Shown here: positions 8,874 to 17,379 of the stretch, piece by piece
Layout of the letters: each line of letters begins with the position of its first letter
Numbering within the stretch: position 1 is the stretch's first letter
Origin: Mobiluncus massiliensis
GTDB lineage: Bacteria; Actinomycetota; Actinomycetes; Actinomycetales; Actinomycetaceae
Assembly (NCBI RefSeq): GCF_949769255.1
Contig: NZ_OX458329.1
Span: forward strand, 806,001-870,000
Length of the DNA stretch: 64,000 bases
Direction of reading: 5' to 3'
Position numbers and translations under genes: made by a program
Notes under the pieces: model-generated
What the model was told of the DNA's origin: nothing
Seen by the model: only the letters and a program-made list of their open reading frames with translations
Databases searched by the model: none

Positions 8874-9684
8874 GGCATCAAGCATATTTTTTCAAACTCC
8901 CACGGCGAAGCTGATTCTTGCAGATGTTTTTAATGCTCTGGAAAACATTGAGGAACAGAGCGTTGACATGATTTTTGCTGACCCACCGTATTTTCTCTCC
9001 AATGATGGAATTTCCTGCTCTGGTGGTAAACAGGTCTCGGTCAACAAGGGTGATTGGGACAAGGGGCTGCCACTGTCAGAAAAACACGAGTTTAACCGAC
9101 GTTGGATTCGTGAATGCAAGCGTGTCTTAAAACTAGACGGCAGTATCTGGATCTCCGGCACGTTCCACAACATTTATTCCATCGGTTTTGCTTTAGAACA
9201 AGAACAATTCAAGATACTGAACAACATCACCTGGCAGAAACTAAATCCCCCTCCCAATCTAGGCTGTCGTTGCTTCACACATTCCACGGAGACTGTCATT
9301 TGGGCACGTAAGGACGAAAAGAAAGCCAAGCACAAGTTTAACTACAGTTTGATGAAAGAACTCAACGGTGGAAAGCAGATGAAAGACGTTTGGCAAGGTA
9401 CGCTGACTCCAAAAGATGAAAAAGCTTTCGGCAAACACCCCACCCAGAAACCTGAGTACCTGTTGGAAAAGATCATACTGGCTTCAACCAATGAAGCGGA
9501 TTTGGTGCTGGATCCGTTTGTGGGATCTGGGACCACGGTGGTGGTCGCAAACCGACTGGGACGTAGTGGCATCGGCATTGACAACAACGCTGAATACCTT
9601 GAAATTGCTAAAAAACGACTGCTGGATTTGACTTCAACCCCAGAGAAAGCAGCTATGCAGCAGAAGGGAAAAACAGTTGCGTGA
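8860..9684 (+). CDS. dpnA: DpnA-like adenine DNA methyltransferase of the GATC system
   Basis: A 274-residue second methyltransferase. ATG 8860 overlaps the upstream stop by 14 nt; a longer upstream reading is only a shadow of the first gene. Catalytic DPPY lies near the N-terminus (VDMIFADPPYFLS) and the SAM motif near the C-terminus (LDPFVGSGTTVVVANRLGR), the order of a beta-class enzyme and unlike the first methyltransferase. KHPTQKPEYLLEKII before the SAM motif is characteristic. In the pneumococcal DpnII system the equivalent DpnA can methylate single-stranded GATC and protects incoming transforming DNA. A similar role here is inferred. Confidence 0.9.
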   Translation: MTKAKASSIFFQTPTAKLILADVFNALENIEEQSVDMIFADPPYFLSNDGISCSGGKQVSVNKGDWDKGLPLSEKHEFNRRWIRECKRVLKLDGSIWISGTFHNIYSIGFALEQEQFKILNNITWQKLNPPPNLGCRCFTHSTETVIWARKDEKKAKHKFNYSLMKELNGGKQMKDVWQGTLTPKDEKAFGKHPTQKPEYLLEKIILASTNEADLVLDPFVGSGTTVVVANRLGRSGIGIDNNAEYLEIAKKRLLDLTSTPEKAAMQQKGKTVA

Positions 9685-10567
9685 TTTTGAAACTTGGATT
9701 GGTAATTTCAAAGAATCCATTGCCACCTATGACTATTATGCTGATTGGGAGAAAATATTTAGGCAAACTGACAGTATTAAGGTTGAGTTAAACATTCTTA
9801 ATTCGCTGGTCGGTTCAAATAACATCTATTCTGATTTCATGAATCTAATCTCGCGTTACCCAGAGGTACGTCGAGCCATCCCCATCTTAATCGCTAAACG
9901 CGAGGCCACGATTTCAGTCCTGGATCCAGATAACGGTTACCGCCTTTTTGACTTTTCAGCTGTTCATCTCAGTGACCAGGACTGTGCTTTGTTCATGGAA
10001 AAAAGCGGGTTGTTCAATCTGATTAGCAACCGTATCGTAGACAATCTTTACGACTACGTGACCGGGGTTGAAGTGGGACTTGATTCCAACGCTCGGAAGA
10101 ACCGGGGCGGGCACCTCATGGAGGACCTCGTCGAAAGTTACTTGATAAAGGCGGGGCTCCGCTGTGAAAAAGACAGCCGGAAGAAGCCCGACTCCGGTAC
10201 CTATTTCAAAGAAATTAACACAAATAATCTGCGGTTGTGGGGTTTGAACATGGATCCTCTAACCAATAGTGGCAAAAGCTCTAAACGCTTTGACTTCGTG
10301 GTTTGCACAGATACTACTGTTTTTGGGATTGAGACGAATTTCTACAGCTCAGGAGGCTCAAAACTCAATGAGACCGCCCGTTCCTACAAACAACTTGCCC
10401 AGGAAGCTCAACAAATTCCAGGTTTTGAATTCGTCTGGTTCACCGATGGCAAAGGGTGGAACGGCGCTCGGGGGAACCTCAGGGAAACCTTTGAAAACAT
10501 GGAGCACATTTACTCAATCAGTGATTTAGAAAATGGTATCTGTACAAAAATCTTCGCTGATTCTTAG
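9677..10567 (+). CDS. dpnB: DpnII/MboI-type restriction endonuclease (GATC)
   Basis: A 296-residue type II endonuclease of the DpnII family, which cuts unmethylated GATC. TTG 9677 is used, with AGAAGGG 8 nt upstream, overlapping the methyltransferase stop by 8 nt, so translation is probably coupled. The N-terminus (FKESIATYDYYADWEKIFR, LNILNSLVGS) and the middle part (NRGGHLMEDLVESYL) match the family. The likely PD-(D/E)xK-like nuclease core is KRFDFVVCTDTTVFGIETNFY, in which Asp, Glu and Asn positions are retained. The C-terminus has FVWFTDGKGW. Its AT-richness and TTG start keep expression low relative to the methyltransferases. Confidence 0.9.
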   Translation: MRDFETWIGNFKESIATYDYYADWEKIFRQTDSIKVELNILNSLVGSNNIYSDFMNLISRYPEVRRAIPILIAKREATISVLDPDNGYRLFDFSAVHLSDQDCALFMEKSGLFNLISNRIVDNLYDYVTGVEVGLDSNARKNRGGHLMEDLVESYLIKAGLRCEKDSRKKPDSGTYFKEINTNNLRLWGLNMDPLTNSGKSSKRFDFVVCTDTTVFGIETNFYSSGGSKLNETARSYKQLAQEAQQIPGFEFVWFTDGKGWNGARGNLRETFENMEHIYSISDLENGICTKIFADS

Positions 10568-10643
10568 ACTTTCGATATCGTTTCGATTGCCCGTTTCAAC
10601 CACAGCTCAATAGTTTTAAGTTTGGTTTAATTGCGAAAGGGGG

Positions 10644-11750
10644 CTAGCCCACTTGGGCGAGGAGGCGCGCTTCTGAGGGCACTTCCGGGGCGTCGGGGAC
10701 GTGGAAAGCGGCCCGGATACGCGCGCCAACCTGCGCGCTGCAGCCGACGAACAGGTATTCCAGATTCCGCAGGTGGGTGACTTTGCCGACCTTGGTACCC
10801 TCGGGGTTATAGATGCCGATTTGAGCACCCACGTAGCGTTTATAGTCAAAAGCCAGCGCTACGCAGTCCTCAAAACCGGCCGCCACCGCGTCAAACAGGG
10901 TGTCGAAATCAATCCAAGATTCATTGTTATAGGACAGCACCAGCGTGTCCGTGTCTACCTGCGCAATCAGGCTTTGCAGAGCCTGGGGCATCTCGCGTTT
11001 CCGGTTATACGCCGAATGCGTGGCCGAATCCCGAGCGTCCACCCGCTTTTGCGCCACGCCGTACGCCTCGGGGCAATCCCAGCGGATCAGCGTCTCCCAA
11101 ATGTGATAGTTCGTAAAGTAACGATGCTGGTTATAGGGCGGATCGAGGTAAACCAAGTCGAAACGCGGGGTCGCGGGGTCAGCGATGAGTGCGTTCGTGT
11201 CGCGTTGGTAGGTGGTGCCCGTGCCGTCCAAAAGCTCAGGAACTCGCAGTTCCAGGTCATTGTATGCGCGCGGAGCCCACTGTTTCAGGTACGCCATCTG
11301 CAGTCCGGTCGTGGAGTCCACCCGGTCTGCCGCTTCCATCAGTGAGGTCAGCAGGATAGGGTAGCGGGGGTCGGCGGCAAATTCCGCCTCAATCCGATTG
11401 CGGATTGCATCTATGCGCGCCCCATTCCGCGGTTGAAAGAATCGAGACTTTTCGCAAAACGTTTCCGTGAAGTAGCCCGGCTCTCCAGGGGTGGCCTGTA
11501 GGTCGCACAAGAGAGTTCGCAGTTCGCGGTCGTTTATCTGACGTTTGTCGGTGGCGATATAGCAATCCGACAGCACCCGGGAATAGCTGGCCACGTCATT
11601 AGCGGCGGTAGTAATCCCGAGAGCTTTAAAAGCCTGGGCGACCCGGGTCGTCCCGGTAAAGGCGTCAAGGGCTGTGCGTGCGCCTGAAAGGTCCGCAATC
11701 TGTGCCAATGCCGGCACCAAAGTGCGTTTTGAACCCAGGTACTTAATCAC
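10644..11750 (-). CDS. Orphan D12-class adenine-specific DNA methyltransferase
   Basis: A 368-residue protein starting at GTG 11750, with GAGGGAG 5 nt upstream. It opens with MIKYLGSKRTLVPAL and has SAM motif LDAFTGTTRVAQAFKALG. Catalytic motif IV is LVYLDPPYNQHRYFTNYHIWETL, so it is an N6-adenine methyltransferase. It converges on the DpnII endonuclease but is GC-rich like the core genome and lacks a dedicated nuclease partner, so it is probably not part of the GATC cassette. Homologous solitary methylases occur in other Actinobacteria. The recognition site cannot be predicted from the sequence. Confidence 0.85.
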   Translation of the reverse strand: MIKYLGSKRTLVPALAQIADLSGARTALDAFTGTTRVAQAFKALGITTAANDVASYSRVLSDCYIATDKRQINDRELRTLLCDLQATPGEPGYFTETFCEKSRFFQPRNGARIDAIRNRIEAEFAADPRYPILLTSLMEAADRVDSTTGLQMAYLKQWAPRAYNDLELRVPELLDGTGTTYQRDTNALIADPATPRFDLVYLDPPYNQHRYFTNYHIWETLIRWDCPEAYGVAQKRVDARDSATHSAYNRKREMPQALQSLIAQVDTDTLVLSYNNESWIDFDTLFDAVAAGFEDCVALAFDYKRYVGAQIGIYNPEGTKVGKVTHLRNLEYLFVGCSAQVGARIRAAFHVPDAPEVPSEARLLAQVG

Positions 11751-11852
11751 ACATGCTCCCTCTTTTCCTCGAGATTAACATGAGGAAACGGGAAAACCGC
11801 GCAGGCACACGGAAAACCGGGAAATCGTGACTTGTGACCAGGAAAAATGAAG

Positions 11853-12317
11853 CTACATACCGCCGGTGTAGCCGAGCTGCCCCCAGGCGTAATACAGTCC
11901 AATGGCCGCCGAAATCGAGAGGTTCAGGGAGCGGCGACCCTCCAGCATGGGAATGCGAACCCGACTGGTGACCCGCGGGTCGTCCATGACTTCAACCGGT
12001 AGTCCGGTATCTTCGGGGCCAAACATGAGGCCGTCCCCGTCCTGGAACTGGATTTGGGGCAACAGGATGTCCGTGTGCCCGGTAAAGGCATAAAGTTTTC
12101 CGGGCACGTGTGCTAAGCAGTCGTCCAAATCGGGGTGACGCTCTAGGTGCGCCAGGTCGTGATAGTCCAGTCCGGCCCGTTTCAACTTGGTGTCGTTATC
12201 CAGGTCAAACACGGTCGGTTCGACCACGTGCAGGGTAGCTCCGGTACAGGCGGCCAGACGAATAGCGGCACCGGTATTCCCGGCAATGCGAGGTTGAAAG
12301 AAAATCACGTGCAACAT
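11853..12317 (-). CDS. trmL: tRNA (cytidine(34)-2'-O)-methyltransferase
   Basis: A 154-residue SpoU/TrmH-family enzyme of the short TrmL type. It begins MLHVIFFQPRIAGNTGAAIRLAACTG and contains the knot motifs LMFGPEDTGLP and RIPMLEGRRSLNLSISAAIGLYYAW, which build the trefoil SAM site. TrmL methylates the wobble ribose of tRNA-Leu isoacceptors. A TAGAAT box lies 9 nt upstream of the ATG, so any leader would be only a few nucleotides. It is divergent from the SNF2 helicase gene. Confidence 0.9.
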   Translation of the reverse strand: MLHVIFFQPRIAGNTGAAIRLAACTGATLHVVEPTVFDLDNDTKLKRAGLDYHDLAHLERHPDLDDCLAHVPGKLYAFTGHTDILLPQIQFQDGDGLMFGPEDTGLPVEVMDDPRVTSRVRIPMLEGRRSLNLSISAAIGLYYAWGQLGYTGGM

Positions 12318-12388
12318 AACGTCCCTATTCTAGGGAGGTTTTTCACTGCAACGGAAAATCCGGCGCTGAAACCTGTAAAATGGGCAGA

Positions 12389-15352
12389 ATGGCTTACGAA
12401 ATGGATTGGCGCGCGGGGCTCGGCAGCTTGCTGAACGCTGGAGAGGTTGATGTTACGAACCAACCTTTGGCCATCCAGATTGAGGGAGAAACCTTAGTTC
12501 CCCTGCGTATCAACCCGTCCGGAGACTGGTCAGAAAAGCGCGCTACTTGGCGTGACCTGACCTCGCGCTGGGCCTCGGTCACCAAGGGACTGAACACCAC
12601 GCAGCTCGCCGCGATGCGCCACCTTTTTGAACATAGTGCCCGAGCGCAGCTTGTGAAGTTGAGTCACCTGGACGCTACCGGTCTGGACCTCCTGGAAAAG
12701 TGCATCACCAGCGGCGTCAGCGTGTTTGCTGATGCGTCACGCACCACCGTGCTGCGTCCCGTGGCTCCCGACCCCCAAACGGTCTTGGTCATTACCCAGC
12801 ACGAGGGCGGCTCGGTGATGGTCGCGGCCGGCACCGAAACTGCGAGTGCTGGCGAGCCCGCAGAAACGCCCGAAAACACAGAGGCCGTCCGCCAGCCTCT
12901 CGGGCCGCAACTGGACGCCCTGCACGGTCGATTCGTGGCGTGTGCCGGCTTAAAAGCTGGTGTGAACGAGGAGCTGAACGCGTTGGCCGCGGCTCAAGCT
13001 CGCTGGGAAATCCCGGCTGTGCAAGCCAACGAATTTTGGGCCAACTACGCCAAACGCCTGGGGGAGCTGGGAGTGCTGTCTGGCGATTCCATGAAACTGA
13101 GCCAGGAACACGTTTTTGGTCCTCCCCGATTGTGCGGATTGCTGCGACTCCACGAAATGAACCCGAAACTGGTCGAAATCCGCTGGACCGTGCGTCGCCG
13201 CTCCGCCACCGCCGCGGTAGAAGTGGCACTGGACCCCGACACCCCCGATCCGGAAATTCAGGAAGCTATGCGGGGCGTCGGCTCCCTGGGGGGATGGAAT
13301 GAATCCGAAATCCAGACGTTCTTTACGAAAAAATTTCCCATTTTTGAGTTGGACCGGATTCGCGAGTTCAGCAACACCATCAACGTTTCCGAACGTGCCG
13401 AAGTCAACATTTCCCCCGAACTGCAACATATCCAGATTTTCTCTGACGGACCCGATCTCGATTTGCAGATTGACCAGGCACTTTCCGCTACTCAAGGGAC
13501 GCTCCGGTCTGACGACACCGCCACGGACTTCGAGGCGGATATTGGTGAACTGCCCAAGGGTGAGCCGCATGGCTGGGGGCTGCGTTACGGGCTGAACCTG
13601 GGGTTACGCCTGGGTCAGGAGGATTTGGACACGAAAGAGTTTCTGGCGGCTCTGGGGCGGGTGGAGCGCTGGTGGCAGACTCCCGGAGGCAACTGGGTGG
13701 ATTTGTATGCAGCGAAAAATCAGCAGCTGAAACGCCTGATTCGCGAGTTCACCGATTTGGGGCTCAACGATTTTTCCGGCAGCGCTGATTTTGCGGTCGG
13801 GATTTCTAATTTCGGGCTGATTTCGGCATTGGATGCGATGGCCGCAACGCGCCAATTTTCCGGCGATTGGGAACACGCCGTCAATCTACTGGTGAATCCG
13901 CCCGAAGTATCGACTCCCGCGTTGGCACAAGGCACTTGGCGTGGGTATCAAGAGGACGGTTTCCGTTGGATGACGGCTCGGGCCGAGGCCGGTTTGGGCG
14001 GCATCTTGGCTGACGACATGGGCTTGGGCAAGACTATGCAGATGCTGGCGGTCATCGCCGGGCAAAAGCAGCAGTTGGCGGGTAGTCCCGCGGACGCCGC
14101 AGCGGTGTTCGTGGTGGTCCCGGCCAGTTTGATGGGGACGTGGGAAGAACAAGCCTCGCGGTGGTTCCCGGACTTGCGGGTATATACCCAAAGGACGAGC
14201 GTGGGCAAAGCCGCCGCGGACTGGGATCAGGTTGCCCGCGAGGTTCAGCAAGCCGACCTGGTGCTGACCACCTATACGCTGGCGCGAATGGACATAGATT
14301 TCTGGCAAACTCAGAGTTTCTCGGGTCTAGTTTTCGATGAAGCCCAGTTTGTGAAAAACCCTTCCACCGCCACCCATAAAGCCTTGGTGCGTCTGCGCGC
14401 GAAGTGGGCTTTTGCCCTGACCGGCACACCTATCGAGAATACCGCCACCGACTTGTGGTCAATTATGTCGCTGACAGTTCCTACGGTGCTGCCCAGCTTG
14501 CCGGTATTTACGCGCCGTTTTGCCGCCGAGACGCTCAGTGATCGCAGCGAGGCGGCAGCCGAGCTTTCGGATCGGGTGGCGCCGTTCCTGCTGCGACGCA
14601 CCAAAGACAGTGTTGCCCAGGAACTGCCCGAAAAAATCGAACAGATAGTCTCTATCGACCTGGAGCCGGTGCAGCGAACCGGGTACGCCAAGTATTTGAC
14701 GGCGGCCAGAGCCCAGGCGGCGGACGCTAATTCTCCACGTATCAATATCCTTACGGCGCTGACCCGCCTGCGGCAACTCGCTTTGAGCGCCCGGCTCATC
14801 GACCATCACGCGCACGAGGACGGTGCGAAAGTCACGTATCTGCTGCAAACGTTGGAGGGCCTGCGCAACGATGGCCGCTCGACTTCCCGGAAACGTCACC
14901 AGGCTCTGGTGTTTTCTCAGTTCACTTCCTTCCTGGCGATACTGCGGGAAAGGCTGGATCAGGCGGGGATTGAGTACGCCTACCTGGACGGCACCAGTCG
15001 GGACCGCGACCGGCAGGTGGCACGATTCCAAAACGGGGAAGTCGAAGTGTTCCTGATTTCGTTGAAGGCCGGTGGGTTTGGTTTGAACCTCACTGAGGCG
15101 GATTACGTGTTTCTCACCGATCCGTGGTGGAATCCGGCGGCGGAGGCCCAAGCTGTCGACCGGGCACACCGGCTGGGTCAAAAACGGTTCGTGAACGTCT
15201 ATCGGCTGGTCGCCGCCGACACTATCGAACAGCGCGTTTTGGAGCTGCAAGAAAAGAAACGCGACCTCATCGGGGCGGTGCTCTCCGGTCAAGAAAACCG
15301 GGACGTGTCCGCGGGAATCACCCTGGAACAGTTGCGCAGCCTTCTGGGCTAG
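12389..15352 (+). CDS. SNF2-family DEAD/DEAH helicase/translocase
   Basis: A protein of 987-990 residues; an ATG at 12380 is also in frame. The first ~500 residues are a divergent N-terminal region. The SNF2 ATPase core follows: GYQEDGFRWM, Walker A ADDMGLGKT, FVVVPASL, the DEAQ box (GLVFDEAQFVKN), FALTGTPIEN, and the C-terminal helicase half with ALVFSQF, ISLKAGGFGLNLTEA and WWNPAAEAQAVDRAHRLGQ. Such proteins translocate on double-stranded DNA using ATP. Bacterial members are linked to RNA polymerase recycling (RapA-like) or DNA defence and repair, and the sequence does not settle which. TAAAAT at 12376-12381 lies 7 nt before ATG 12389, suggesting a leaderless mRNA. Confidence 0.9.
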   Translation: MAYEMDWRAGLGSLLNAGEVDVTNQPLAIQIEGETLVPLRINPSGDWSEKRATWRDLTSRWASVTKGLNTTQLAAMRHLFEHSARAQLVKLSHLDATGLDLLEKCITSGVSVFADASRTTVLRPVAPDPQTVLVITQHEGGSVMVAAGTETASAGEPAETPENTEAVRQPLGPQLDALHGRFVACAGLKAGVNEELNALAAAQARWEIPAVQANEFWANYAKRLGELGVLSGDSMKLSQEHVFGPPRLCGLLRLHEMNPKLVEIRWTVRRRSATAAVEVALDPDTPDPEIQEAMRGVGSLGGWNESEIQTFFTKKFPIFELDRIREFSNTINVSERAEVNISPELQHIQIFSDGPDLDLQIDQALSATQGTLRSDDTATDFEADIGELPKGEPHGWGLRYGLNLGLRLGQEDLDTKEFLAALGRVERWWQTPGGNWVDLYAAKNQQLKRLIREFTDLGLNDFSGSADFAVGISNFGLISALDAMAATRQFSGDWEHAVNLLVNPPEVSTPALAQGTWRGYQEDGFRWMTARAEAGLGGILADDMGLGKTMQMLAVIAGQKQQLAGSPADAAAVFVVVPASLMGTWEEQASRWFPDLRVYTQRTSVGKAAADWDQVAREVQQADLVLTTYTLARMDIDFWQTQSFSGLVFDEAQFVKNPSTATHKALVRLRAKWAFALTGTPIENTATDLWSIMSLTVPTVLPSLPVFTRRFAAETLSDRSEAAAELSDRVAPFLLRRTKDSVAQELPEKIEQIVSIDLEPVQRTGYAKYLTAARAQAADANSPRINILTALTRLRQLALSARLIDHHAHEDGAKVTYLLQTLEGLRNDGRSTSRKRHQALVFSQFTSFLAILRERLDQAGIEYAYLDGTSRDRDRQVARFQNGEVEVFLISLKAGGFGLNLTEADYVFLTDPWWNPAAEAQAVDRAHRLGQKRFVNVYRLVAADTIEQRVLELQEKKRDLIGAVLSGQENRDVSAGITLEQLRSLLG

Positions 15353-15440
15353 CGCTTTCGGCGGGATAGCAGAGGGATAGCGCACGGTAAATATTTCCCA
15401 AATTCCGGCGCGGTCTGAAAGGTCATGAAACAATGAAGCT

Positions 15441-15803
15441 ATGAATGATGACATTGTTGAAGGGCGTAATTATTTCCAACGTTCCGCCGTCCGGGCGAAG
15501 TCCTTGGTACGCGGCGATCCGCTGGTGGGTTCGGGTCTGATTGTCATTGGGGTGTACTCGGGTAACGCCGAAGTCGCTGAAGTGATGCGCGGTTCGGCAA
15601 AAACGGTTCGTTTCATGCGTCCTGATGGAACGCTTTCCGCTGAAGCGGCGACGGATCCAGCTCAGATCGGCATCAAGTTAGCCAGTGGTTACGTGTTGGT
15701 GAAAGCCAGCGCAACCGGCAAAGATGATGTGGATGAGAATGCCTTTTTCCTGACCCCGACCGCTTCGATGGTCGAGATTTGGCAGTTCGCCGAAGCCGAT
15801 TGA
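15441..15803 (+). CDS. Small cytoplasmic protein of unknown function (120 aa)
   Basis: I do not recognise this family. It begins MNDDIVEGRNYFQRSAVRAKSLVRGD and contains a possible beta-rich core (GSGLIVIGVYSGNAEVAEVMRGS, KTVRFMRPDGTLS) and an acidic C-terminus. There is no signal peptide or membrane segment. No convincing ribosome site precedes the ATG; AACAAT lies 6 nt upstream, which fits the leaderless layout seen elsewhere in the window. It stands alone between the helicase gene and tRNA-Leu, in codon usage typical of its neighbours, so it is probably a real conserved gene. Confidence 0.6.
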   Translation: MNDDIVEGRNYFQRSAVRAKSLVRGDPLVGSGLIVIGVYSGNAEVAEVMRGSAKTVRFMRPDGTLSAEAATDPAQIGIKLASGYVLVKASATGKDDVDENAFFLTPTASMVEIWQFAEAD

Positions 15804-15932
15804 GTTCAATTCGCTCTGTGAGCCGGCAATCCTGGGGTTTTGCGCCAAGTTTCGCACGGGTGCGTTTCCGTTGCGGACTTCGTTTTGAGAATGTTGCCTA
15901 AACCCGCTAAATTTGATTTGCCTTTGGCACCA

Positions 15933-16017
15933 GCGAGGGTGGCGGAATGGTAGACGCGCAAGCTTGAGGTGCTTGTGACCAATTGCGGTCGTGAGGGTTC
16001 AAGTCCCTTTCCTCGCA
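15933..16017 (+). tRNA. tRNA-Leu (anticodon GAG)
   Basis: An 85-nt class II tRNA. The acceptor GCGAGGG (15933-15939) pairs with TCCTCGC (16010-16016), followed by discriminator A; CCA is not encoded. The anticodon stem CAAGC/GCTTG encloses the loop TTGAGGT, giving GAG. The long variable arm TGACCAATTGCGGTC and the T-loop TTCAAGT are intact. Confidence 0.93.
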
Positions 16018-16018
16018 C

Positions 16019-16040
16019 AAGACCCGGAAATCCGGGTCTT
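16019..16040 (+). terminator. Hairpin terminator after tRNA-Leu
   Basis: AAGACCCGG and CCGGGTCTT form a 9-bp stem around AAAT directly after the tRNA, followed by the weak T-rich TGTCGTATTTT. It would end the tRNA transcript just before the acetyltransferase gene. Confidence 0.7.
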
Positions 16041-16066
16041 TGTCGTATTTTCGTTCGGGAGGTTGT

Positions 16067-16774
16067 ATGTCTGAAACACCTTTCGTTCGAGGAATCGCCA
16101 AATCTGTTTCTACCAGCGCCGCAATGGGGGAAATCGGCGCACATCGACCGTTTCCGGTTTACGGCGACCTCCTGACTTTGGATGTGCCGCGGGCGGCGGA
16201 CTCCCCTGAAGTCGCGGCAGCGTGCCAAGATCCCGAAATTCAGCGTTTTACGACGGTCCCAGTGCCTTTCGGCCCGGAACACGCGGATAACTTTTTAAAC
16301 GAACTTTGCCCCCAGTTATGGGACGAGGGGGGAGCCAGCTGGATTATTCGTACTTATGATGCCCAAACCCCCCACGTGGCGGGCACGATTTCTTTGCGGG
16401 TCGGGTTGGAAAAGACCGCCAATGTCGGGTACTGGATGGCTCCCGAGTGGCGGGGGCGCGGGCTGATGCGCGAGGCTCTGCAACTGGCGGTCACCACCGC
16501 GTTCAACCTGTTGGGTTTCCAATGCGTGACCTTGGAATCACACCCGGAGAATCTCGCGTCTATCCGAGTCGCCTGGCGTTGTGGATTCCGTTTTGGCGGT
16601 ATCTTGCGCGGTATTGGCTTACATCAGGACCAGCGGGAGGACCGGGCCATGGCGACGTTGCTACCGGGGGACCCGCTGGAACCGGCGACCTCGTGGAACG
16701 CCCTTATGAAACTATTACAGCAAGGTAACCGGGGAAACGCCTCGGACCAGGAAAGAAGTACAAAAAATGAGTGA
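16067..16774 (+). CDS. GNAT-family N-acetyltransferase (RimJ/RimL-like)
   Basis: A 235-residue protein starting at ATG 16067, with GGGAGG upstream; the in-frame upstream start falls inside the tRNA terminator. It shows the RimJ/RimL layout: DLLTLDVPRAAD, DPEIQRFTTVPVPF, then the acetyl-CoA loop GYWMAPEWRGRGLMREALQLAV and FQCVTLESHPENLASIRVAWRCGF. It should acetylate an amine, possibly a protein N-terminus, but the acceptor is unknown. It overlaps the following MazG-like gene by 8 nt and is probably co-translated with it. Confidence 0.85.
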   Translation: MSETPFVRGIAKSVSTSAAMGEIGAHRPFPVYGDLLTLDVPRAADSPEVAAACQDPEIQRFTTVPVPFGPEHADNFLNELCPQLWDEGGASWIIRTYDAQTPHVAGTISLRVGLEKTANVGYWMAPEWRGRGLMREALQLAVTTAFNLLGFQCVTLESHPENLASIRVAWRCGFRFGGILRGIGLHQDQREDRAMATLLPGDPLEPATSWNALMKLLQQGNRGNASDQERSTKNE

Positions 16775-17255
16775 AACAACACTGCCAGCCCCCGACCCGC
16801 GCGACCCCGAAGCCCTCGTGCGGCAATTTCATCACGTTTACGGTCTGCCGGTGGTGACTACAGGACCAAACATTGAAAATGAGCGGATGCATATGCGCTT
16901 GTCGCTGATTTTAGAAGAAACTTCCGAGCTGGTGCGCGCCCTGTACGGTCAAAAAGCCTATGCGGCACTGCGCGGTGTCATGGACGGGATTAGCGAACTT
17001 GATGAAGGAGAGCGCGATACGGTCGAGGTCGCCGATGCTTTGGCGGATTTGACCTACGTTGTTTACGGCATGGCTTTGGAAGCGGGTATCAACCTGCCGG
17101 CAGTATTGCAGGAAGTTCAGGCGTCCAATATGTCAAAGCTGGGTCCCGATGGGAAACCGATTTATCGCGAGGACGGCAAAGTTTTGAAGGGGGAGGGATT
17201 CTTTCCCCCGAATATCGCCCGAGCATTGCAGGTCCCGCTAGACGCGGAACTATAG
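16767..17255 (+). CDS. MazG-like nucleotide pyrophosphohydrolase
   Basis: A 162-residue protein with the all-alpha NTP pyrophosphohydrolase (MazG/PRA-PH) pattern: RLSLILEETSELVRALYG supplies the E-x2-E pair, and DTVEVADALADLTYVVYGMALEAG supplies the downstream E-x2-D metal site. The C-terminal NMSKLGPDGKPIYREDGKVLKG is typical of the small phage/actinobacterial members. The expected role is hydrolysis of a (deoxy)NTP to the monophosphate, as house-cleaning; the exact substrate is unknown. Its start overlaps the acetyltransferase end. Confidence 0.82.
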   Translation: MSETTLPAPDPRDPEALVRQFHHVYGLPVVTTGPNIENERMHMRLSLILEETSELVRALYGQKAYAALRGVMDGISELDEGERDTVEVADALADLTYVVYGMALEAGINLPAVLQEVQASNMSKLGPDGKPIYREDGKVLKGEGFFPPNIARALQVPLDAEL

Positions 17256-17379
17256 ATACCGACGCCTCGCGGGCAGAAATATCTCACGTGAAACCGGTGC
17301 ACTAGCTGGCTTTTAGGTTAGGATTAAGACGTTTTGTTTGAAATTTGTCAATTCTATGTGAGCCGAAGCGGGAGGTAGT

